NCBI GenBank assembly: GCA_022794295.1
Contig: JAAWEO010000003.1
Location: 1 to 34,276, forward strand
DNA length: 34,276 nucleotides
Source: Angelakisella sp.
GTDB lineage: Bacteria > Bacillota > Clostridia > Oscillospirales > Ruminococcaceae
Direction: 5' to 3'
Shown here: positions 26,867 through 34,276 of the stretch, piece after piece
Layout: every line of letters begins with the position of its first letter
Position numbering within the stretch: the first letter of the stretch is position 1
Made by a program: the position numbers and the translations under genes
The notes under the pieces: generated by a model
What the model saw: the letters and a program-made list of their open reading frames with translations, nothing else
Databases searched by the model: none
Told to the model about the DNA's origin: nothing

Positions 26867-27121
26867 ATGGCTTCGCATGAACCGACCATCTCCTTCTCCA
26901 TCGCAGAGGATCGGGAAAAGGAAGTAAAGAAAATCCTCACCACGGTGTATGAAGCCCTGCGTCAGAAGGGTTATAACCCCATCAACCAGATCGTAGGGTA
27001 TATCCTCTCTGAGGACCCCACCTACATCACCACCTACAACAACGCCCGCAGCCTGATCCGGCACATCGACCGGGACGAGCTGCTGCAAATGCTCCTGAAG
27101 TCCTATCTCCACGTTCAATAA
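26867..27121 (+). CDS. ireB: IreB family regulatory phosphoprotein (DUF965)
   Basis: [56 protein letters not shown]. Confidence 0.95.
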   Translation: MASHEPTISFSIAEDREKEVKKILTTVYEALRQKGYNPINQIVGYILSEDPTYITTYNNARSLIRHIDRDELLQMLLKSYLHVQ

Positions 27122-27139
27122 GAAGCGCCTGAAAAGGCC

Positions 27140-27171
27140 CGCGCCGCTCTTTTCGGGCGGCGCTTTTCTTA
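27140..27171 (+). terminator. Rho-independent terminator
   Basis: GCGCCGC-tcttttcgg-GCGGCGC followed by TTTTCTT. Confidence 0.85.
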
Positions 27172-27196
27172 CAACACGGGTCAGGAGGTTTTATTT

Positions 27197-27376
27197 ATGG
27201 GACTGTTTGACCGCTTTGGAAAAGGGTGGCCGGGAAAGGAGCCGAAGCTGCCGCCCCCGCCGCCGGTGGAGGAAAACACCGCCGCCAAGCTCCTTTTTAC
27301 CCGGCGGGAAATCCCCCCGGAGGAGGAGGCTGTCTTCAAGCAGTCGGACCAGCGGCTGATGATCATTGGAGGATGA
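27197..27376 (+). CDS. Small hypothetical protein, 59 aa
   Basis: Not in ORF track: AGGAGG then ATG; MGLFDRFGKGWPGKEPKLPPPPPVEENTAAKLLFTRREIPPEEEAVFKQSDQRLMIIGG*, abutting tag. Confidence 0.7.
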   Translation: MGLFDRFGKGWPGKEPKLPPPPPVEENTAAKLLFTRREIPPEEEAVFKQSDQRLMIIGG

Positions 27377-27379
27377 CAC

Positions 27380-27934
27380 ATGACAGAACCAAACCGATGC
27401 ACCTGGTGCAACCTGGAAAATCCCCTTTCTGTACACTACCACGACCAGGAGTGGGGCGTCCCCTGCCACGACGACCGTCGGCTCTTTGAGCTGCTGGTGC
27501 TGGAAAGCTTTCAGGCGGGGCTCTCCTGGGAGACCATCCTCAACAAGCGGGAGGCCTTCCGCAGGGCCTTTGACGGGTTCGACCCGGAGAAGGTACAGGG
27601 GTATGGCCCGGAGAAAACAGCGGCCCTGATGGCCGACCCCGGCATTGTCCGGAACCGGAAAAAGATCGAGGCCGCTATTGGGAATGCCGGGCGGTTTCTC
27701 GCCATTGCCGGGGAGTGGGGGTCCTTTGACCAATATCTGTGGCATTTTACCCGGGGAGAAACCATTTATGACACCAGCATCCCTCCCCTTCCCCTTTCCC
27801 GGGAGATCGCCCGGGACCTGAAGGGCCGCGGGATGAAATTCCTGGGGGAGACCACCGTCCACGCCTTTTTACAGGCAGCGGGGGTCATCTGCGCCCACGG
27901 GGAGGAATGCTATCTGGGGAGGGCTGCAAGGTGA
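27380..27934 (+). CDS. tag: DNA-3-methyladenine glycosylase I
   Basis: RCTWCN...YHDQEWGVPCHDDRRLFELLVLESFQAGLSWETILNKREAFRRAF; C-terminal GFxxVGxT-like Cys/His region. Confidence 0.95.
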   Translation: MTEPNRCTWCNLENPLSVHYHDQEWGVPCHDDRRLFELLVLESFQAGLSWETILNKREAFRRAFDGFDPEKVQGYGPEKTAALMADPGIVRNRKKIEAAIGNAGRFLAIAGEWGSFDQYLWHFTRGETIYDTSIPPLPLSREIARDLKGRGMKFLGETTVHAFLQAAGVICAHGEECYLGRAAR

Positions 27935-28185
27935 AAAATGCGTGCAGCCCCTCTCCTTCTACCTTCTCCGCCTGGGGGTGATCCTCTGCTGCGGGGCCAG
28001 GGCGGGCTCTCCTTCCGGTAGCTGGCCCGGGGGAACGAAAGGGGCGGGAGGCGGGGGCTTTTCCCCCGCCCCGGAAAAAAAACTGGTCTTTTCCGCCCCG
28101 GTGTGCTATAATAAGCCCAGACAAACAAAAGCCCCGGCCCGCCGGGGGTAAATTGCCGGGCTACCGGCAGAGGGAGGACTTTACC

Positions 28186-28509
28186 ATGAAAATGATCCTG
28201 GCCATTGTGTCCAATGACGATAGCTCCAACGTGTCCCGGCAGCTGACCCGGGAGCGGTATTCGGTGACCCGCCTGGCTACCACCGGCGGCTTCCTGATGT
28301 CGGGGAACACCACCCTGCTTATCGGCGTGGAGGACGAGAAGGTGGACAACGTGATCGAGATCATCTCCAGCAATTCCCGCAAGCGCACCAAGATGGTCCC
28401 CTCCACCGCCTCCTTCAGCGCAGGGATGTACGCCGGTATGCCGGTGCAGGTCACCGTGGGGGGCGCCACCATCTTTGTGATGAATGTAGAGCGGTTCGAG
28501 AAGGTTTGA
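28186..28509 (+). CDS. Cyclic-di-AMP receptor (DarA/PstA-like)
   Basis: MKMILAIVSNDDSSNVSRQLTRERYSVTRLATTGGFLMSGNTTLLIGVEDEKVDNVIEII; PII-like family, upstream of holB. Confidence 0.93.
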   Translation: MKMILAIVSNDDSSNVSRQLTRERYSVTRLATTGGFLMSGNTTLLIGVEDEKVDNVIEIISSNSRKRTKMVPSTASFSAGMYAGMPVQVTVGGATIFVMNVERFEKV

Positions 28510-29429
28510 TGAACAGGGAAAAACGCCTGCCCCCCCTGCCCCGCCCCCTGGACGAAATGGCCCGGGAGGGCCGCCTGCCCCACAGCATCTGCCTGGAGGG
28601 CGAGCCGGGAAGCGGCCGCACCGCCCTGGCTATGGCCCTGGCGGGGGCGGTCCTCTGCGAGCGCTCCCAGGGGGAGATGTGCGGGGAGTGCCTCTCCTGC
28701 CGCAAGGTGCTGGCGGGGGCCCACAGCGACGTGATCCTGGTCAACGGCCGCGAGGAGCCGGAGCGCTTTAAGGTGGAGCCCCTGCGGGAGCTGCGGGCCA
28801 GCGCCTACGTGGGCCCCAGCGAGGGCCGGGCCAAGGTGTTTATCCTGGCGGAGGCCCAGCTCCTTTTGCGGGACGCCCAAAGCATCCTGCTGAAGGTGAT
28901 CGAGGAACCCCCGGAGGACACCTGCTTTATTCTGACCTGTGACAACAAGTTCCGCCTGCTGCCCACCATCCTGTCCCGGGTGACCACCGTCCCCCTGCGC
29001 CCCCTGACGGTGGCGGACTGCGCCGCCCTCCTGGGGGAGCGGTACCCCAAAAAGGGGGCGGAGGAATGCCGTGAGGCCGCCCTGCTGGCGGCGGGAGCCC
29101 CCGGGGAGGGGGAGCGGATCCTGACCCACCCCCAAACGGCGAAGCGGGCCAGGGACGCCCGGTGCCTGATCGAGGCCCTGACCGCCAGGGACGCCTACAG
29201 GGCCATAGCGGCGGCGGTCCCCCATGAAAAGACCCGGCAGGAGTACACCCTGTTCCTGGAGGCCGCCCTGCGCCTGTCCATGCTGCCGGAGCTGCGGCAG
29301 GAGCTGGGGCTTTCCCCGGGGAGGGCCGCCCTGCTCCACCGGCGCTTCCAGGAGGCGGCGGAGCAGAACCGCATGTACGGCTACCTGCCCCTGCTGACCT
29401 CCCTGCTGTGCCGGATGACCAGGGAATAA
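28506..29429 (+). CDS. holB: DNA polymerase III delta' subunit
   Basis: LEGEPGSGRTALAMALAGAVLC, Cys cluster CGECLSCRKV, VFILAEAQLLLRDAQSILLKVIEEPPEDTCFIL. Confidence 0.88.
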   Translation: MMNREKRLPPLPRPLDEMAREGRLPHSICLEGEPGSGRTALAMALAGAVLCERSQGEMCGECLSCRKVLAGAHSDVILVNGREEPERFKVEPLRELRASAYVGPSEGRAKVFILAEAQLLLRDAQSILLKVIEEPPEDTCFILTCDNKFRLLPTILSRVTTVPLRPLTVADCAALLGERYPKKGAEECREAALLAAGAPGEGERILTHPQTAKRARDARCLIEALTARDAYRAIAAAVPHEKTRQEYTLFLEAALRLSMLPELRQELGLSPGRAALLHRRFQEAAEQNRMYGYLPLLTSLLCRMTRE

Positions 29430-29475
29430 TCCGGGGACAAACGGGGAAATTTGATCAATAAAAACGGAGGTTTCC

Positions 29476-30351
29476 ATGGCGGAAATAGTCGGTGTAAGAT
29501 TTAAGGAAGTCGGAAAGATTTATTACTTTGACCCCTGCGGCAGGGAGTACGGCCTTGGCTGCCAGGTGATCGTGGAGACTGCCCGGGGGGTGGAATCGGG
29601 CATTGTTGCCATCCCCAACCGGGAGGTGGAGGACGAGACCATTGTAAAGCCCCTGAAAAAGGTGGTGCGCACCGCCAACAAGGACGACCTGCGGCGGATG
29701 GAGGAAAACCGCCAGAAGGAGAAGCGGGCCTACCGCATCTGTCAGGAGAAGATCGCCGCCAACAAGCTGGAGATGAAGCTGGTGGGGGTGGAATACGCCT
29801 TTGACAACACCAAGATCCTCTTTTACTTTACCGCCGATGGCCGTGTGGACTTCCGGGAGCTGGTGAAGGACCTGGCCTCGGTATTCCGCACCCGCATCGA
29901 GCTGCGGCAGATCGGGGTCCGGGACGAGGCCAAGATGCTAGGGGGCCTGGGCATCTGCGGGCGGCCCTTCTGCTGTTCCTCCTTTTTGGGGGAGTTCCAG
30001 CCGGTATCCATCAAGATGGCAAAGGAGCAGGGGCTCTCCCTGAACCCCACCAAGATCTCCGGCACCTGCGGCCGCCTGATGTGCTGCCTGAAGTACGAGC
30101 AGCCCGCCTATGAGGAGCTGCTGCGCACCACCCCCCGGGCGGGCGCTGTGGTGAACACCCCCGAGGGCCGGGGGGTGGTGCGGGAGGTCACCCTTCTCAC
30201 CGGCCAGCTGAAGGTGGACCTCCAGGCCAGCGGCGAGGGGGTGCTGACCCCCTTCCACAAATCGGAGGTCCGGGTGATCCGGGACGGGAGCCGCCAGGGG
30301 GGCCGCCGGGAGGACCCGGAGGAGGAAAAGCAGAAAAATACCCCGGACTGA
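29476..30351 (+). CDS. ricT: PSP1 domain protein / RicT (YaaT)
   Basis: VGVRFKEVGKIYYFDP; RIELRQIGVRDEAKMLGGLGICGRPFCCSSFL; NPTKISGTCGRLMCCLKYE. Confidence 0.95.
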   Translation: MAEIVGVRFKEVGKIYYFDPCGREYGLGCQVIVETARGVESGIVAIPNREVEDETIVKPLKKVVRTANKDDLRRMEENRQKEKRAYRICQEKIAANKLEMKLVGVEYAFDNTKILFYFTADGRVDFRELVKDLASVFRTRIELRQIGVRDEAKMLGGLGICGRPFCCSSFLGEFQPVSIKMAKEQGLSLNPTKISGTCGRLMCCLKYEQPAYEELLRTTPRAGAVVNTPEGRGVVREVTLLTGQLKVDLQASGEGVLTPFHKSEVRVIRDGSRQGGRREDPEEEKQKNTPD

Positions 30352-30361
30352 AAAAAACCAG

Positions 30362-30389
30362 TTGCATTTTTTCTGGTTTATGCTACAAT
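30362..30389 (+). promoter_or_regulatory. Putative promoter of ferredoxin
   Basis: TTGCAT - 16 nt - TACAAT with TGC extended -10. Confidence 0.6.
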
Positions 30390-30392
30390 TAG

Positions 30393-30611
<219 letters not shown>

Positions 30612-30632
30612 GGATTCCCAAAAGCCTGCTCA

Positions 30633-30668
30633 AAGCGCCGCCTTCTTCCCGGGAGGCGGCGCTTTTCT
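30633..30668 (+). terminator. Rho-independent terminator
   Basis: AAGCGCCGCCT...AGGCGGCGCTTTTCTC. Confidence 0.88.
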
Positions 30669-30669
30669 C

Positions 30670-30698
30670 TTGACATTTGCGCCCCAAGAATTTATACT
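30670..30698 (+). promoter_or_regulatory. Sigma-A promoter of bactofilin
   Basis: TTGACA - 17 nt - TATACT directly after the ferredoxin terminator. Confidence 0.8.
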
Positions 30699-30871
30699 TA
30701 AAGGGTATCAGGAAAAAAACGGCCTGTACCAGAGCCTTCCGGGAACGGGCCCCTCATACCGCGCCTTTGGGCGGCGGGAATGAGACGGGGCGGCAGAGGG
30801 CAGCCCCGATATGCGCAACGGGCGTTTTGCCGGTGTTCTGCCGGCATTAGTATCAGAAAGGAGAACGCAAA

Positions 30872-31459
30872 ATGGCTATGTTCAAGAAGAACCGGAATCT
30901 GGGCGGCATCATCCAGGTGGGGGATAATGACGAGGATATCCTGGAAACCGGGGCTCCCCAGGACGATATGGTCACGCCGGAGGCTGTGCCTGTAAAAGAG
31001 GATGTATGGGATACCGACGACGACAAGGCCGCCAAGCGGGAGGTGCAGGAGCAGTCCACCGTCATTGGCAAGGCAGCCCTGATCACCGGGGACCTGACCG
31101 CCAAGGGGCCCATCACCGTGGCCGGGACCATCCAGGGGAACATCGAGTGTGAAAGCAAGGTGTGCATCCAGGGGGAGGTCATCGGCAACATCACCGCCAA
31201 GGGGCTGCTGGTCACCGGCGGCGGAAAGGTGCGGGGAAACATCGTCTCCACCACCGACCTGGTGCTCCAGGCGGGCTCCGCCGTGGAGGGGGACATGCAG
31301 GCCGCCGAGATGACCCTGGAGGGCTCCATCACCGGCAACCTCAGCTGCGCCGGGAACCTCAGTCTGGGGGCCAAGAGCGTGGTCACCGGGGATATCTCCA
31401 CCAAGGACATCACCACCACCCTGGGCGCCCACATCAACGGCCGCGTAGAAATGAAATAA
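30872..31459 (+). CDS. Bactofilin (polymer-forming cytoskeletal protein)
   Basis: Repetitive beta-helix: LITGDLTAKGPITVAGTIQGNIECESKVCIQGEVIGNITAKGLLVTGGGKVRGNI. Confidence 0.93.
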   Translation: MAMFKKNRNLGGIIQVGDNDEDILETGAPQDDMVTPEAVPVKEDVWDTDDDKAAKREVQEQSTVIGKAALITGDLTAKGPITVAGTIQGNIECESKVCIQGEVIGNITAKGLLVTGGGKVRGNIVSTTDLVLQAGSAVEGDMQAAEMTLEGSITGNLSCAGNLSLGAKSVVTGDISTKDITTTLGAHINGRVEMK

Positions 31460-31460
31460 C

Positions 31461-31600
31461 AGACCCTAAGACCCTACCCGCCGGCGGCCCGGTGGCCGCT
31501 GACGGACCCTACCCGCCGCTTCGCGGCTTAACGCTGTGCGGGGCTTGGCTTCTGCCTGGAGTCTTGGGCGGCAGAGGGCACGGCGATATAGCCTCCCTTT
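31461..31600. repeat. Second copy of the 4150-4276 repeat, opposite orientation
   Basis: GGCGGCCCGGTGGCCGCTGACGGACCCTACCCGCCGCTTCGCGGCTTAACGCTGTGCG...TGCCTGGAGTCTTG aligns with the reverse complement of 4276 to about 4150. Confidence 0.7.
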
Positions 31601-31668
31601 TTCGGGCTGGGGAGCGGGACGGGGTAATTTTTCCGGGGGACCGGATCACAACAAAGAAACCTTAGGTA

Positions 31669-31709
31669 GCGGCAGGATCGCCTTTGCTGGCGTCCGCCGC
31701 TTCTTTTTG
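31669..31709 (+). terminator. Terminator/attenuator-like hairpin just upstream of tex
   Basis: GCGGCAGGATCGCC-TTTGCT-GGCGTCCGCCGC followed by TTCTTTTTG. Confidence 0.55.
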
Positions 31710-31724
31710 AAAGGAGAGACAGAC

Positions 31725-33899
31725 ATGGAGCTTGTCAAGCGCCTAGCCGCGGAGCTTTCCCTGGGGGAAAAGCAGGTGGAGGCGGTGGTGGCCCTCATCG
31801 ACCAGGGGAACACCATCCCCTTTATTGCCCGGTACCGCAAGGAGGCCACCGGCAGCATGGAGGACACCGTCCTGCGGGAGCTGGACGACAGGCTGCGGTA
31901 CCTGCGCAGCCTGGAGAAGCGCAAGGAGGAGGTGCTCTCCTCCATAGAGGAGCAGGGAAAGCTGACGCCGGAGCTTGGCGAGGCCATTGCCGCCGCCCAG
32001 ACCCTGGCGGTGGTGGAGGACCTCTACCGCCCCTACAAGCAGAAGCGCCGCACCCGTGCCAGCATCGCCCGGGAGCGGGGGCTGGAGCCCCTGGCAGCGG
32101 CGATCCGGGCCCAGGACACCCTGGCAGACCCCCTGGTCATGGCCAGGGCCTATGTGGACGGGGAGAAGGGTGTGGACACCCCCGAGGCCGCTTTACAGGG
32201 GGCCCAGGATATTATTGCCGAGGACCTTTCTGACGACGCGGACCTGCGGGGGGAGCTGCGGCGGCTGATCCAGCGGGAGGGGCTGATCGTGGCTGCCGCC
32301 GCCGGTCCCAACAAGGAGGATTCCGGCACCTACGCCATGTACGCCGATTTTTCCGAGGCGGTGAGCCGCATCGCCCCCCACCGGGTGCTGGCCATCAACC
32401 GCGGGGTAAAGGAGGGGGCCCTCCGGGCCGGTCTGGAGCTGGACGAGGAGAAGGCCGCCGGGCTGATCTGCCGCAGGGTGGTCACCGCCAAAAACCCCTG
32501 CGCCAGGGCGGTGGAGGCCGCTGCCCGGGACAGCTGGAAGCGCCTCATTGCCCCCTCCATGGAAAACGAGACCTTTTCCTCCCTGTTCGAAACCGCCAGC
32601 GAGCAGGCCATCAAGGTGTTCGGGGAGAACCTGCACCACCTGCTGATGCAGCCCCCGGTGAAGGACCGGGTGGTGCTGGGGCTGGACCCCGGCTACCGCA
32701 ACGGCTGCAAGCTGGCGGTGGTAGATGGCAGCGGCAAGGTGCTGGACACCGCCGTGATCTACCCCACCCAGCCCTACAACCGGGTTGCGGAGGCCAAAAG
32801 GAAGCTCACTGACCTGATCAGGAGCCACCAGGTGACGGTGATCTCCATCGGCAACGGCACCGCCAGCCGTGAATCAGAGCAGCTGGTGGCGGAGCTGATC
32901 CGGGAGCTGGGGCCGGACTGGCAGCCCGCTGTCTCCTACCTGGTGGTCAGCGAGGCCGGGGCCTCGGTATACTCCGCCAGCAAGCTGGCAAGCGAGGAAT
33001 TCCCCCAGTTTGACGTAAACCTGCGCAGCGCCGTTTCCATTGCCCGGCGGCTCCAGGACCCCCTGGCGGAGCTGGTCAAGATCGACCCCAAGGCCATCGG
33101 CATTGGGCAGTACCAGCACGACATGCCTCCGGCCCGGCTGGAAAGCGCCCTGGGGGGCGTGGTGGAAAACTGCGTCAACTGGGTGGGGGTAGACCTGAAC
33201 ACCGCCAGCAGCAGCCTGCTGGGGTACGTGGCGGGGATCAACGGGACCATCGCCAAAAACATCGTGGCCTACCGGGAGGAAAACGGCGCCTTTACCGCCC
33301 GCAGCCAGCTGCTGAAGGTGCCCAAGCTGGGCAAGAAAACCTATGAGCAGTGTGCCGGATTTCTGCGCATCCCCGGGGCGAAGAACCCCTTGGACGCTAC
33401 CGCGGTCCACCCGGAAAGCTACGCCGCCGCCAAGGCCCTGCTGGAGGAATGCGGCCGCAGCCTAAGCGACGTGGGGACCCCCGCCCTCCGGGAGCTGGCC
33501 GCCCAGGCAGAGGCCAAGGGCCTGCCGGAGCTGGCCGCCCGCCTGGGGGTAGGAGAGCCCACCATCCGGGATATGATCGAGGAGCTGCTGAAGCCCGGCC
33601 GCGACCCCCGGGACCAGCTCCCCCCTCCCCTCCTGCGCACCGACGTCATGAGCCTTTCCGACCTGAAGCCGGAAATGGTCCTCACCGGCACCGTCCGGAA
33701 CGTCCTGGACTTCGGCGCCTTCGTGGATATCGGCGTCCACGAGGATGGCCTGGTGCACATCAGCCAGCTTGCCGACAAATTTGTCAAGCACCCCAGCCAG
33801 GTGGTAAAGGTAGGCGACATCGTAACCGTAAAAGTCCTAGAAATAGACCCCCGCCGCAAACGCATCTCCCTGACCATGAAAGGCCTGAACCAAAAATAA
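31725..33899 (+). CDS. tex: Tex-family transcription accessory RNA-binding protein
   Basis: IPFIARYRKEATGSMED; LGLDPGYRNGCKLAVVD; C-terminal S1 domain VLDFGAFVDIGVHEDGLVHISQL. Start MELVKRLA at 31725 with AAGGAGA RBS. Confidence 0.96.
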   Translation: MELVKRLAAELSLGEKQVEAVVALIDQGNTIPFIARYRKEATGSMEDTVLRELDDRLRYLRSLEKRKEEVLSSIEEQGKLTPELGEAIAAAQTLAVVEDLYRPYKQKRRTRASIARERGLEPLAAAIRAQDTLADPLVMARAYVDGEKGVDTPEAALQGAQDIIAEDLSDDADLRGELRRLIQREGLIVAAAAGPNKEDSGTYAMYADFSEAVSRIAPHRVLAINRGVKEGALRAGLELDEEKAAGLICRRVVTAKNPCARAVEAAARDSWKRLIAPSMENETFSSLFETASEQAIKVFGENLHHLLMQPPVKDRVVLGLDPGYRNGCKLAVVDGSGKVLDTAVIYPTQPYNRVAEAKRKLTDLIRSHQVTVISIGNGTASRESEQLVAELIRELGPDWQPAVSYLVVSEAGASVYSASKLASEEFPQFDVNLRSAVSIARRLQDPLAELVKIDPKAIGIGQYQHDMPPARLESALGGVVENCVNWVGVDLNTASSSLLGYVAGINGTIAKNIVAYREENGAFTARSQLLKVPKLGKKTYEQCAGFLRIPGAKNPLDATAVHPESYAAAKALLEECGRSLSDVGTPALRELAAQAEAKGLPELAARLGVGEPTIRDMIEELLKPGRDPRDQLPPPLLRTDVMSLSDLKPEMVLTGTVRNVLDFGAFVDIGVHEDGLVHISQLADKFVKHPSQVVKVGDIVTVKVLEIDPRRKRISLTMKGLNQK

Positions 33900-33931
33900 C
33901 CCCCCACCGCCGCCTACCACCCCCCTCACTC

Positions 33932-34000
33932 CCCCGGCCCGCAGGCCCTTAGCCGCGAAGCGGCTCCGATTTTCGCCGCAGCGAAAATCACCTTATCCGG
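33932..34000. repeat. Structured direct repeat, copy 1
   Basis: CCCCGGCCCGCAGGCCCTT AGCCGC-GAA-GCGGCT CC GATTTTCGC-CGCA-GCGAAAATC ACCTTATCCGG. Confidence 0.85.
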
Positions 34001-34210
34001 CCAACGAGCCTCCGGCCGCCAAAGCCCGGACGCTAGTAATCGGCAGCACATTTTTATGGCGCCACCTAGCCCAGCCGCCTGGCGCTATCAGTAGGAAAAT
34101 ACAGGTAATAGATCAAGGTACTGCCCACAACGGACCTCCAAACCGTGTGTGAGATCAGGCGGCCCCGTGGGTCAACTGCCCAAGGCCGGAGCCTTTGGCC
34201 GCCACCCAAA

Positions 34211-34276
34211 CCCCGGCCCGCAGGCCACTTGCCCGAAGGGCTCCGCTTTTTTCCGCAGAAAAAAGCACCTTATCCG
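34211..34276. repeat. Structured direct repeat, copy 2 (reaches window end)
   Basis: CCCCGGCCCGCAGGCCACTT GCCC-GAA-GGGC TCC GCTTTTTTC-CGCA-GAAAAAAGC ACCTTATCCG. Confidence 0.85.

Noticed and set aside
28050-28070. GGCGGGGG-CTTTT-CCCCCGCC as a terminator
   Set aside because: Followed by A-tract, not T-tract, on the plus strand; the T-tract precedes the stem on the minus strand, so it is just a hairpin.
34021-34045. CGCTAGTAATCG resembles a 16S rRNA segment
   Set aside because: Match is only about 12 nt and the flanks do not continue as 16S; likely chance.
34123-34190. Possible tRNA (anticodon-arm-like ACGGACCTCCAAACCGT)
   Set aside because: No canonical TTCRANY T-loop and no acceptor stem found; not called as tRNA, only noted as possible remnant.

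Overview
The window is 34.3 kb of chromosomal DNA, GC-rich and densely coding. Gene content (IreB, RicT/PSP1, DarA-type c-di-AMP receptor, bactofilin, MurJ, BMP-type nucleoside ABC transporter) suggests a Bacillota / Oscillospiraceae-like organism (inference). The left half is mostly minus-strand: ATPase-like coiled coil (partial), coaD, rsmD, uvrC, secreted proteins (duplicated-domain lipoprotein, beta-lactamase-type serine hydrolase, transglutaminase-like lipoprotein), a PNPOx/NimA-TerD fusion, mnmA, a 46-aa membrane peptide, threonine aldolase, a Zn-ribbon protein, a chloramphenicol acetyltransferase homologue, a DUF6273-like protein, murJ, lepB and deoB. The right half is plus-strand: BMP lipoprotein, ABC ATPase and two permeases, an Imm51-like protein, two nucleoside hydrolases, ireB, tag, a c-di-AMP receptor, holB, ricT, ferredoxin, bactofilin and tex. 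No rRNA, CRISPR array, transposase or convincing intact tRNA was found. The most unusual non-coding signals are hairpin-rich intergenic repeats: a ~550-bp string of hairpins at 3743-4290, part of which recurs in inverted orientation at 31461-31600, and a direct repeat at 33932-34000 / 34211-34276 whose hairpins show compensatory base-pair changes. There is also a short MITE-like palindrome (1005-1102) with a solo end at 13116-13139. The most unusual protein is the PNPOx-TerD fusion, translationally coupled to mnmA.
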